Of a DNA stretch of 64,000 bases, positions 44,687 to 51,978 are shown in pieces. Source of the DNA: DASUAS01 sp963819475 (GTDB lineage Bacteria; Actinomycetota; Acidimicrobiia; IMCC26256; DASPTH01). The notes below the pieces were generated by a model, which saw only the letters and a list, made by a program, of their open reading frames with translations, did not search any database and was not told the origin of the DNA. The stretch is from contig CAWFWE010000002.1 in the NCBI GenBank assembly GCA_963819475.1, forward strand, positions 62,001-126,000, read 5' to 3'. A program made the position numbers and the translations under genes. Each line of letters begins with the position of its first letter. Within the stretch, counting starts at the first letter, position 1.

Positions 44687-45868
44687 TCACTCGCTCAGGC
44701 AGTCGCCGGTGCCGACCGACGCGGGCGCGGCGCCGGCGAGCACCGGCCCGAGCACCGCGTCGAGCTCGCTGCGGGTGAGGGCGTAGGCGGTGGAGTCCCG
44801 GCTGATGTCGTAGGCGAACATCACGCCGACGACCCGGCCCTCGGCGTCGACCACCGGACCGCCGGAGTCGCCGGGGGCGGTGACCGCGGCGAGCACGAAC
44901 ACCTCGCGCTCGGTGGGCGTGGTGTGGGTGATGTCGGAGCCGCTGGCGACGATCTGCTCGGCGATGCGCACCGGCGCCTGCCGCAGCGGGCCGCCCCCCG
45001 GATGACCGAACAGCGCGCCGCGGTCGTCGACCCGGGCGTCGGTCTCGGTGAGCGGCGGGAGACCGAGCGCGGGCGCGCGCAGCACCGCGAGGTCGCGGTT
45101 CGGGTCGAAGGCGACGACGGTGGTGTCGAGCCGCCGGCCGTCGGACGTGACGATGTGCGTGCGGTTCTCGCCTGCGACGACGTGCGCGTTGGTCACCACG
45201 AGGTTCTCGCCCGCGACGAAGCCGGTGCCCTCCTGGATGCGGTCGCACGCCTGGCCTTCCACCAGCACGGTGGAGCGCGTGACGCGAGTGGCGGCGTCGG
45301 CGGGGATCCCGTCGGCGGGAGGCGTCCCGGCGTCGGGTGACGACAACGTGTCGAAGACCTCGGGGAACGACTGGTCGCCGACCAGGCGCCCGAGGGTCTC
45401 GGACTCCGACGGTGGGTCGGGCGCCAGCCGGTCGATGGCCCGCGCCACCGCGCTGTCGCGCACCGCACGCGCGGTCCAGCCCGGCGAGCTCGCGAGCGCG
45501 GGGATGAGCAGCCACACGAGCACGAGCACGCCGGCGACCCCGACGAACGCGCCGGCGACGCGGTCGCCCTGGTGCAGCGCACCGCCCGCCGGTCCGCGCA
45601 TCCGGGCGTGGAGCGCGGCGCCGACGGCCGCGCCCACTGCCTGGGCGACGGTCGCCACCACGATGACGAACGCCAGCGAGGCCAGCAGGCGCGTGCGCGG
45701 TGGCGAGCCGCGGAGCGCATCGGCGATGTCGGGCACGAACACGACGCCCAGCACGATGCCGAGCGCGAGCCCACCCCACGACATGACTCGCCGCACGAAT
45801 CCCATCCGGTAGCCGACCCATCCCGCACCCGCGGCGATCGCGAGGACGACGAGGTCGAGGAAGTTCAC
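44687..45868 (-). CDS. MarP-like membrane serine protease
   Basis: A 393-residue protein combining four N-terminal membrane helices of the CvpA type (FLDLVVLAIAAGAGWVGYRM onward, to about residue 125) with a periplasmic trypsin-like domain. The triad is His in VVTNAHVVAGEN, Asp in DPNRDLAVLRAP, and Ser in TAPGDSGGPVVDA. Two Cys (GQACDRI and GTGDCLSE) may form a disulfide. This is the organisation of M. tuberculosis MarP (Rv3671c), needed for acid and oxidative resistance. GTG start overlaps the trmI stop as GTGA. Confidence 0.9.
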   Translation of the reverse strand: MNFLDLVVLAIAAGAGWVGYRMGFVRRVMSWGGLALGIVLGVVFVPDIADALRGSPPRTRLLASLAFVIVVATVAQAVGAAVGAALHARMRGPAGGALHQGDRVAGAFVGVAGVLVLVWLLIPALASSPGWTARAVRDSAVARAIDRLAPDPPSESETLGRLVGDQSFPEVFDTLSSPDAGTPPADGIPADAATRVTRSTVLVEGQACDRIQEGTGFVAGENLVVTNAHVVAGENRTHIVTSDGRRLDTTVVAFDPNRDLAVLRAPALGLPPLTETDARVDDRGALFGHPGGGPLRQAPVRIAEQIVASGSDITHTTPTEREVFVLAAVTAPGDSGGPVVDAEGRVVGVMFAYDISRDSTAYALTRSELDAVLGPVLAGAAPASVGTGDCLSE

Positions 45869-46647
45869 GCCCCCGGCGCGAGCAGACGCGCGTGGGTCAG
45901 GAAGCCGGTGTGGGCGACCATACGGTGGTCGGGTCGCACCGACTGGCCGTCGACGTGCCAGGTGCGCTGCAGCACCTCGAGCGTCTCCATCATGCCGAAC
46001 GCCGACCCGGCCAGCTCCTCCCGCAGCCGCGACACCTGGCCGATGGTCGGCAGGTACGCGAGCAGGATCCCGCCCGGGTGCAACGCCGACTCCGCGTGCT
46101 TCACCACCCGCCACGGCTCGGGCAGGTCGAGCAGGATGCGGTCGAGGTCGTCGTCGCCGATGCCGTCGTAGACGTCGCGCACCTCGATGTCGAGCGGGAC
46201 GTCGGGACCGAGGAATCCCTCGACGTTGCTGCGCGCCCGCCGGGCGAAGTCGTCGCGGAGCTCGTACCCGGTGACGTGGCCGGTGGTGCCGACCGCGCGC
46301 AGGAGCGCGAGGGTGAGCGCGCCGGACCCCACGCCGGACTCGAGGACGCGCGCGCCGGGGAACACGTCGGCGAGCACCAGGATCGGGCCCAGATCCTTCG
46401 GGTAGATGACCTGCGCGCCTCTCGGCATCTCCAGCACGTACTCGGCGAGGGTGGGGCGCACCGCGACCAGGCGCGCGTTGCGGGTGGTGCGCACGGTGAC
46501 GCCGTCGGGCTGGCCGATCACGTCTTCGTCCGCGAGCACCCCGGCGTGGGTGTGGAACTCGCCCCCGGCCGCGAGGGTGACGAGGTGGCGGCGCCGCTTG
46601 GCGTCGACCAGGAGCACACGCTCGCCGGCCGCGAAGACGCGGGCCAC
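45865..46647 (-). CDS. trmI: tRNA (adenine-58-N1) methyltransferase
   Basis: A 260-residue class I methyltransferase like M. tuberculosis Rv2118c. The N-terminal beta domain and RGAQVIYPKDLGPILVLADV are diagnostic for TrmI; the SAM-binding motif is VLESGVGSGALTLALLRAVG; DRILLDLPEPWRVVKHAESA is the catalytic region. It makes m1A58 in the T-loop. It follows the TtuA-like gene with 1 nt between stop and start. In Thermus thermophilus m1A58 promotes 2-thiolation of the neighbouring T54, which gives sense to this pairing. Confidence 0.94.
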   Translation of the reverse strand: MARVFAAGERVLLVDAKRRRHLVTLAAGGEFHTHAGVLADEDVIGQPDGVTVRTTRNARLVAVRPTLAEYVLEMPRGAQVIYPKDLGPILVLADVFPGARVLESGVGSGALTLALLRAVGTTGHVTGYELRDDFARRARSNVEGFLGPDVPLDIEVRDVYDGIGDDDLDRILLDLPEPWRVVKHAESALHPGGILLAYLPTIGQVSRLREELAGSAFGMMETLEVLQRTWHVDGQSVRPDHRMVAHTGFLTHARLLAPGA

Positions 46648-46648
46648 G

Positions 46649-47632
46649 TCAGCGAACCTCCTCAGACGGTCGACTCCGCTCTGCCGTCCCGCTCGTCCGA
46701 GCACGGCTGCGCTCCGTCTCGATGAGCCGGATCGCACCGACCTGGGACCGGAGCCGGCAGAACGCGCAGACGTCGCCCGGGGTGGGCGATCCGCACACCC
46801 GGCACTCCCCCAGCTCGCCGCGCTCGTCGTCGGCATCGCCCGCGAAGCGCTCATGGCCCCGCTCGAGGAAGCCGAAGAGGAACGCCGCCTTCGATCCCGG
46901 CGAGCGGTCCTCCAGCGCGTTGAGCACCTCCTTGTACCCGAGGTGCCGGTTGCCGGCGGCCATCGGGCACTCCTCGACCTGGTAGTCGATGCCCTGGAGC
47001 ACGCAGTAGGCCGCGGTCTCGCGCTCCCCGAGCCGCACCAGCGGCTTCACCTTCTTCACGAACCCGGGCGCCGCCGGGAGCACCGGGTGTTGACGGCCCA
47101 GGTAGCCGGTGTCCCAGCGCAGCACGTTGCCCAGGAGGACGGCGGCTTCGTCGTCGAGGTTGTGCCCGGTGGCGACGACCCCGTAGCCGTGCTCGAGCGC
47201 CGTCGAGTTGAAGAGGTGCCGCTTGGAGAGCCCGCACGACCCACACGGTGAGCGACGGGTGGCCTGCGCCGCTTCCGGGATGTCGTAGCCGTACTCGCGG
47301 GCGAGGTCGACCTCGTGCAGCGGGCGCCCGAGCTGCGCGGCGAACGCGCGCGCGTACTCACCGGACTCGTCGGAGTAGTCGCCGATGCCGAGTCCGAGGT
47401 AGAGCCCGTCGGCCTCGTAGCCGAGGCGCACCAGGATGTCCCACAGGGCGAGCGAGTCCTTGCCGCCCGACACGGCGACGAGCACCCGCTCTCCCGGCTC
47501 CAGCATTCCGTGCGAGTGGACGGCGCGGCGCACCTGCTCGTCGCAGTGGTGGACGAAGTGCTCCTTGCAGAACGCGGCGTTGTGACGGCGCACGTCGATG
47601 ACCGCGGGGCCCTTGCACACCCGGCACTTCAC
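46649..47632 (-). CDS. ttuA: TtuA-like tRNA 2-thiolation protein
   Basis: A 327-residue TtcA/TtuA/CTU1-family ATP pyrophosphatase. An N-terminal zinc finger (CRVCKGPAV, AAFCKEHF) precedes the PP-loop VAVSGGKDSLAL. SPCGSCGLSKRHLFN and EECPMA supply the three Cys that hold the catalytic Fe-S cluster in TtuA, and GHNLDDEAAVLLGN is conserved. A second zinc finger (CRVCGSPTPGDVCAFC) follows. The last about 22 residues are encoded by a repeat element and are not part of the family. GTG start overlaps the ubiquitin-like gene stop (GTGA). Partnered with TtuB and TrmI it probably makes 2-thioribothymidine at tRNA position 54. Confidence 0.88.
   Translation of the reverse strand: MKCRVCKGPAVIDVRRHNAAFCKEHFVHHCDEQVRRAVHSHGMLEPGERVLVAVSGGKDSLALWDILVRLGYEADGLYLGLGIGDYSDESGEYARAFAAQLGRPLHEVDLAREYGYDIPEAAQATRRSPCGSCGLSKRHLFNSTALEHGYGVVATGHNLDDEAAVLLGNVLRWDTGYLGRQHPVLPAAPGFVKKVKPLVRLGERETAAYCVLQGIDYQVEECPMAAGNRHLGYKEVLNALEDRSPGSKAAFLFGFLERGHERFAGDADDERGELGECRVCGSPTPGDVCAFCRLRSQVGAIRLIETERSRARTSGTAERSRPSEEVR
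46668..46720 (-). repeat. Hairpin repeat inside the 3' end of the ttuA-like gene
   Basis: One copy of the 62/63-nt family, read in frame as the last residues TERSRARTSGTAERSRP of the TtuA-like protein. Arms GCCGT / ACGGC and GCTC / GAGC with a GGG bulge match the copies in ttuB. It is translated in a different frame from the ttuB copies. Confidence 0.85.
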
Positions 47633-47967
47633 CGCGAACCTCCGTCTCCGGTTGAAGTGGTCGACTCCACTGCGCCGTCCCGCTCGTCCGAGCACGGCTG
47701 CGCTCCGTCTCCGGCTGCATCGGTCGACTCCGCTGCGCCGTCCCGCTCGTCCGAGCACGGCTGCGCTCCGTCTCCGCCACTGATGACGGGGCGGATCTCG
47801 ACCGAGGCGTCGTCGGCCAGCTTGACGTCGTGGGTGACGAGCTCGTCGCCGACGATCACGAGCACCGTGTCCGGGCTCAGCTCGAAGTGCCGCAGCAACG
47901 CGTGCACGGTGATCGGGCCGTCGACCTCGACCTCGCGCCTCGGGTTGCGCAGCAGCACCTTCACCAC
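47629..47967 (-). CDS. ttuB: Ubiquitin-like sulfur carrier (TtuB/MoaD/ThiS type) with repeat-encoded tail
   Basis: 112 residues. The first 67 form a ThiS/MoaD beta-grasp domain (VKVLLRNPRREVEVDGPITV, then LRHFELSPDTVLVIVGDELV, then VEIRPVISGG) ending with the Gly-Gly that must be a free carboxylate to be adenylated and thiocarboxylated. Here the chain continues for about 44 residues, mostly two 21-residue repeats (GDGAQPCSDERDGA-type) encoded by inserted 63-nt elements, ending TSTGDGGSR. Either the tail is removed by a protease, or function is impaired. Its stop overlaps the TtuA-like start, fitting a carrier-enzyme pair. Confidence 0.82.
   Translation of the reverse strand: MVKVLLRNPRREVEVDGPITVHALLRHFELSPDTVLVIVGDELVTHDVKLADDASVEIRPVISGGDGAQPCSDERDGAAESTDAAGDGAQPCSDERDGAVESTTSTGDGGSR
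47650..47775 (-). repeat. Two tandem 63-nt hairpin repeats within ttuB
   Basis: Units at 47713-47775 and 47650-47712, exactly 21 codons each, keep the ttuB frame. Each holds GCCGT-GCTC-GGAC-GAGC-GGG-ACGGC and ends in GAGTCGACC plus a short variable stretch. GGAGACGGA begins each unit and occurs once more after the second, like a target duplication. Confidence 0.88.
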
Positions 47968-47982
47968 GCGAAGGCTACCGGC

Positions 47983-48261
47983 CTACTTCGGGCGCGCGAT
48001 CTCGCGAATCTCGAACGACTGACCCGGACGGAGCTTCATCGTGAGGACGTCTTCCGTGCGCCCGGTGTACTTGTGCAGCATGCGGAGACCGGTGGCGGCG
48101 GCGGCGATGTAGAAATACCCGCGGTTGCCGCTGTGCATGCCGCGCCGGAGCGCGGTCGAACCGACGCGCGCGATGACCCGCGCCGAGAAGCCCTTGCGCA
48201 GGACCCGGGCCGCCTCCGCGGCCGCCCCGACCGCGATGAACGCGTCGCTCCTGCCCGCCAT
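47983..48261 (-). CDS. Small hypothetical protein
   Basis: 92 residues: an Ala-rich helix (AFIAVGAAAEAARVLRKGFS), a weakly hydrophobic segment (GYFYIAAAATGLRMLHKYTG), and a C-terminal strand region (KLRPGQSFEIREIARPK). It may be membrane-associated. Its ATG falls exactly at the end of three tandem 62-nt repeats. Same strand as the ttuB-ttuA-trmI genes, 15 nt upstream of ttuB. No family recognised. Confidence 0.7.
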   Translation of the reverse strand: MAGRSDAFIAVGAAAEAARVLRKGFSARVIARVGSTALRRGMHSGNRGYFYIAAAATGLRMLHKYTGRTEDVLTMKLRPGQSFEIREIARPK

Positions 48262-48447
48262 CAGACCTGGTCGATTCCGCTACGGCGTCCCGGCCTCCGG
48301 CCACGCCTCCGCTGCATCTCCATCAGAACTGGTCGATTCCGCTACGGCGTCCCGGCCTCCGGCCACGCCTCCGCTGCATCTCCATCAGAACTGGTCGATT
48401 CCGCTACGGCGTCCCGGCCTCCGGCCACGCCTCCGCTGCATCTCCAT
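48262..48447 (-). repeat. Three tandem 62-nt coupling mini-cistron repeats
   Basis: Unit starts at ATG 48447, 48385 and 48323, with the next gene's ATG at 48261, an exact 62-nt period. Each encodes MEMQRRRGRRPGRRSGIDQF (last residue V in the third) and ends TGATG, where the stop and next start share one base; the first also shares its A with the stop of the upstream gene. Hairpin: GGCGT-GGCC-GGA-GGCC-GGG-ACGCC. The three copies are identical except for one base near the end. Confidence 0.92.
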
Positions 48448-48674
48448 CAGACCCGCCGGATCTCGACGATCGTGCTCTTCTTGTGACCGCGGCGGCGCCC
48501 GAGCAGGAAGGCGACGACGACCACGAGGACACCCCCGATCACCAGACCGGTCTTGGCCGCGCCCTCGGCGACCTCGGTGGTCTCGTCGGTGACGCCGCGG
48601 ATCTCGGCCAGCTTCGCCTCGATGTCGGCACGCGTGACCGGCCGGTTCCCGATCGGCGACGGCGATGTGCTCAT
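48447..48674 (-). CDS. DUF3618-like small membrane protein
   Basis: 75 residues: an N-terminal helix (RPVTRADIEAKLAEIRGVTD) of the kind found in DUF3618 proteins, which begin IEAxLAxIR, then a membrane helix (TGLVIGGVLVVVVAFLLGRR) and a basic tail. ATG overlaps the stop of the upstream holin-like gene as ATGA. These proteins often accompany phage-holin-like proteins, as here; both are thought to act at the envelope. Confidence 0.82.
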   Translation of the reverse strand: MSTSPSPIGNRPVTRADIEAKLAEIRGVTDETTEVAEGAAKTGLVIGGVLVVVVAFLLGRRRGHKKSTIVEIRRV

Positions 48675-49108
48675 CCGAACTCCTTCTCGGGCCCGCGGTT
48701 GGCGCGGCCCAGCACCCACACCAGGGCCGCACCGAACAACAGCACGACGAACATGATCAGGTACGGGACCCACGACCAGTCGCCGGTGAACGTGTCGCCG
48801 GTCTCGTCCTGCAGGGCACGCAGGCCCGACATGGCGAGGAACAACACGCCGAAGCCGAGCAGCAGCGACCCCAGGATGCCGAAGCCGATGTAGCGACCGA
48901 GCTGCTTCAGCGGCTCGATCGTCTGCTGCTTCAGGTAGGTGACGACGAGGTCGCGCAGCTCCGTGACGAGCTGCGGCAGCGGCGGCGGCCGCTTCCGCGT
49001 AGAGGAAGCTGCCGCGGAGGACGACGGCGGTGTGGTCGTCGACACCGGTGGCATCGGCGTCGATGGGGTCGTCCCCGGTGGCGTCGGCGTCGGCGGCGTC
49101 GGTTCCAT
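48671..49108 (-). CDS. Actinobacterial holin-like (DUF1469-type) membrane protein
   Basis: 145 residues: a Pro/Thr/Ser-rich N-terminus (1-45), a helical region (LPQLVTELRDLVVTYLKQQT), and two membrane helices (IGFGILGSLLLGFGVLFLAM and WVPYLIMFVVLLFGAALVWV) joined by a short loop. This arrangement is that of phage holin superfamily-like proteins encoded on actinobacterial chromosomes. It is coupled to the DUF3618-like gene. A lytic role is not implied. Confidence 0.8.
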   Translation of the reverse strand: MEPTPPTPTPPGTTPSTPMPPVSTTTPPSSSAAASSTRKRPPPLPQLVTELRDLVVTYLKQQTIEPLKQLGRYIGFGILGSLLLGFGVLFLAMSGLRALQDETGDTFTGDWSWVPYLIMFVVLLFGAALVWVLGRANRGPEKEFG

Positions 49109-49120
49109 GCGGTCCAGACC

Positions 49121-50521
49121 CTACTGCGGCGCGGGCACGAGAGCATCGACCGGCGGCGCGTCGGGGAAGCGGCCGACGATCTCGCCGATCCGAACCCGGA
49201 GCACCTCGCCCTGCACCTCGGAGAACGAGCCGTTGTCGAGGAACGCGAACCGGATGCGCCGTCCGGCTTCGAGCACGCCGGTGAGTCCACTCACGCCGTC
49301 GAGCGAACCGGTCTTGCCGCGGAAGTTGCCGGCGAGCGTCGTCCCGAGGAACTGGTCGAACAACGTGCCGTTCTGCCCCGCCACCGGCAGACCGTCGTGG
49401 AGGGTGTTGAGCTCGGGTCGGTCGGTGAGCGCCAGCGTCGCGACCAGGTTGTCGCAAGTGACCCGGTTGCCGCGGTCGAGCCCCGAGCCGTCCTTCAGCG
49501 CGCCGTCGGCGATGGGCACGCCGAGCTCCTTGAGCTTCGCCGTGGTCGCGGCCACCCCCGCCGCGGTCGTGCCCGCGTTCGCCGTCTTGACCCCCAGCTC
49601 CTTCGTGAGGAGCTCGGCGGTGAGGTTGTCGCTCGACGAGAGCATCGAGGCGACGATCGCCTTGAGCGGCGGTGACGTCACCTGCGCGACCTCGACCGCG
49701 CCCGCGGGCGCCGTCCCCGTGTCGGACGAGCCGACGTCGACGCCGCGGCTGCGCAGGAGCGCGGCGAGCCGCGTGGCGGCGTTGCGGGCCGGGTCGTCGA
49801 CCGGCGTCTTCGTGTTGGCGGTCCAGGCGCTGAACCCGTCGTTCACCGTGAGCGCCCCGAGCGGTCCCACCTCGCCGTCGGTGCGGTACGTGTCCTTCCA
49901 GGTCGGGACGTACCGCTGCGTGTCGTAGCGCGAGTCGTCGCCCACGACCCCGCCGGGGATCCGGCGGATGCCTTTGGCGACGAGCGCGTCGGCGAGGGCT
50001 TCGAGGCTGGTGGTCACGTCGCCCTTGGTCTTGCCCTGGGACTGGAGGAACGACACGTAGTCGCCGGTGGCGAGCACGGGATCGCCGCCGCCGACCAGCC
50101 ACACCCGGTCGACGGTGCCGTCGGCGGGCTCGGCCGGTGCGACCACTCGCGTCTGGAAGGTGGAGTCGGGTCCGAGGATCTCCAGCGCCGCCGCGGCCAC
50201 GAGCAGCTTCTGCGTCGAGGCACCGATGAGGGGGACGTCGCCCTGGTGCGCGGCGACGGTGTGGTCGCCCACCTGCACGACGAAGCAGCTGCCCGCGCCG
50301 GGCGCGGCCGCGTCCAGCGCCGCTTGCAGGTGCTGCTCGCCCACCGCGTCGACCACGGGCTCCGGGACCCGCCGCACCGACCACAGCGGGCTCGCGGCCC
50401 CCGGCGTCGCGGTCGTCGACGGCCCGGCGCCGGAATCACCACCCGAGAAGGCGACGAACGCGGCGATGGCCGCCGCGACCACGAGGAGACCGGCCAGCAC
50501 GCGCCGGGTGGTGGTGCTCAC
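49121..50521 (-). CDS. dacB: PBP4-type D-alanyl-D-alanine carboxypeptidase
   Basis: A 466-residue class C penicillin-binding protein. GTG 50521 overlaps the upstream synthetase stop as GTGA. One N-terminal hydrophobic segment (VLAGLLVVAAAIAAFVAFSG) anchors or exports it. The catalytic motifs are GASTQKLLVAAAALE (SxxK), LSSSDNLTAELLTK (SxN) and RGKTGSLDGVSG (KTG). The long insert between the first two motifs is typical of PBP4. It trims or hydrolyses peptidoglycan peptides outside the membrane. Confidence 0.93.
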   Translation of the reverse strand: MSTTTRRVLAGLLVVAAAIAAFVAFSGGDSGAGPSTTATPGAASPLWSVRRVPEPVVDAVGEQHLQAALDAAAPGAGSCFVVQVGDHTVAAHQGDVPLIGASTQKLLVAAAALEILGPDSTFQTRVVAPAEPADGTVDRVWLVGGGDPVLATGDYVSFLQSQGKTKGDVTTSLEALADALVAKGIRRIPGGVVGDDSRYDTQRYVPTWKDTYRTDGEVGPLGALTVNDGFSAWTANTKTPVDDPARNAATRLAALLRSRGVDVGSSDTGTAPAGAVEVAQVTSPPLKAIVASMLSSSDNLTAELLTKELGVKTANAGTTAAGVAATTAKLKELGVPIADGALKDGSGLDRGNRVTCDNLVATLALTDRPELNTLHDGLPVAGQNGTLFDQFLGTTLAGNFRGKTGSLDGVSGLTGVLEAGRRIRFAFLDNGSFSEVQGEVLRVRIGEIVGRFPDAPPVDALVPAPQ

Positions 50522-51978
50522 GCCGCCTCCATCCGGCGACGATGGCAGGCGTGGTGCCAGAGGTGCTCGAGCGCGCGGACAGCGCGCGTCGCGGACGGCA
50601 CGCAGTACCCGCCGGCCTCGCGCACCGCGCGCGGCCCGGCGTTGTCGTGGTCGGTGACGGCGAGCTCGGTCGCGACGAGGATCGGCTTGCCGGTGGCGGC
50701 GGAGATCGTGGCTGCGGCCTGCGCGTACCGGGCGTCCTGTCGTTCGTGGAACTCGACGACGCGACCCAACCCGTGCTCGGGGAAGTAGGGGCCTTCGCGC
50801 ATCATGCGCGCCTCGTTCGACTGGATGCCGATACCGAGGAACACCACCGCGTGCACCGCATCGTGGCGCGCGACGACGTCGAGCACCTCGGTGACGGTGT
50901 CGCGCGTCTCCGAGCCCGCGAGATCGATCGGGTTGCTGTGGCTCCACCGCGCCGGGAGGTGGTCGTCGAGCGCCGCGAGCAGGTCGGCCGGGAGCTCGAG
51001 CAGGGTCAGGTCGGAGCGGGTGACCGCGTCCGCGGTGAGCACGCCCCAGCCGCCGACGGTGGTGACCACCACCACGTTCGGGCCCGCGGGCAGCGTCGTG
51101 GTGGCGAACACGGCCGCGGCGTCGAACGCCTCTTCCACCGTGTCGGCCCGTGCGACCCCGGCCTGCCGGCACACCCCCGCGAACACACGCGCGTCGCTGG
51201 CGAGCGACCCGGTGTGCGACGCCGCAGCGCGACGGCCGCCGGACGTGCTCCCGCCCTGCAGCACCACCAGCGGCTGCCGGTCGGTGGTGCGGCGGGCGAC
51301 GTCGTAGAACCGGCGACCGTCGCCCACCGACTCGACGTACGCCAGGCTGACCGCGGTGGCGGCGTCGCCGGCGAGGTAGTCGAGGTAGTCGGCCACGCTG
51401 GTGGCGGCGGCGTTGCCGGCCGACACCGCCCGGCTGACGCCGACGCCGGAGTCGATCGAGAGGTTCAGGAAGCTGGAGAGGAGGTTGCCCGACTGGCTGA
51501 CGATGCCGATGCGGCCCGCCGGTGGGTACGGGGCCACGATCTGCGCGCACAGCGACACCGGCGTCGACACCACGCCCTGCCCGTTGGGGCCGGCGAGGAC
51601 CATGCCGTGCGCGGCCGCCACCGCCGCCAGCTCGGCCTGGGCGCGCTGGCCGTCGGCTCCCGCCTCGGCGTAGCCCGCGGTGGCGACGAACGCCACCTTC
51701 ACGCCCCGGCGCGCGCACGCGGCGAGCAGCTCCGGGTTCGCCGATGGCGGCGTGCACACGAACACCAGGTCGGCGGCGCCGTGAGGCAGGTCGTCGACCG
51801 AGGTCGAGACGCGCCGCCCGAGCACCTCGCCGCCTTCGAGGCTCACGGGGAAGACGCGGCCCTCGTAGCCGCACGACAGGATGTTGTGCAGCGTCACGAA
51901 CCCGAACTTGCCGGGATGCGCGGAGGCGCCCGCCACGATGATGCCCTGCGGCTCGAAGAGCGGGTCGAGTGGGTTCAC
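50518..51978 (-). CDS. NDP-forming acyl-CoA synthetase, CoA-binding (alpha) subunit
   Basis: A 486-residue protein with the succinyl-CoA synthetase alpha-like architecture: CoA-binding Rossmann domain at the start (IIVAGASAHPGKFGFVTLHN), ligase domain (GRIGIVSQSGNLLSSFLNLS), and a second flavodoxin-like half. The ASHTGSLASDARVFAG motif carries the conserved His region. Paired with the adjacent ATP-grasp subunit it would interconvert an acyl-CoA and an acid with ATP formation or use. GTG start overlaps the ATP-grasp gene stop (GTGA). Substrate unknown. Confidence 0.85.
   Translation of the reverse strand: MNPLDPLFEPQGIIVAGASAHPGKFGFVTLHNILSCGYEGRVFPVSLEGGEVLGRRVSTSVDDLPHGAADLVFVCTPPSANPELLAACARRGVKVAFVATAGYAEAGADGQRAQAELAAVAAAHGMVLAGPNGQGVVSTPVSLCAQIVAPYPPAGRIGIVSQSGNLLSSFLNLSIDSGVGVSRAVSAGNAAATSVADYLDYLAGDAATAVSLAYVESVGDGRRFYDVARRTTDRQPLVVLQGGSTSGGRRAAASHTGSLASDARVFAGVCRQAGVARADTVEEAFDAAAVFATTTLPAGPNVVVVTTVGGWGVLTADAVTRSDLTLLELPADLLAALDDHLPARWSHSNPIDLAGSETRDTVTEVLDVVARHDAVHAVVFLGIGIQSNEARMMREGPYFPEHGLGRVVEFHERQDARYAQAAATISAATGKPILVATELAVTDHDNAGPRAVREAGGYCVPSATRAVRALEHLWHHACHRRRMEAA

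Noticed and set aside
48671..49108. Prophage lysis cassette suggested by a holin-like protein
   Set aside because: No endolysin, capsid, terminase or integrase genes are nearby; the protein is a chromosomal DUF1469-type envelope protein paired with a DUF3618-like gene.
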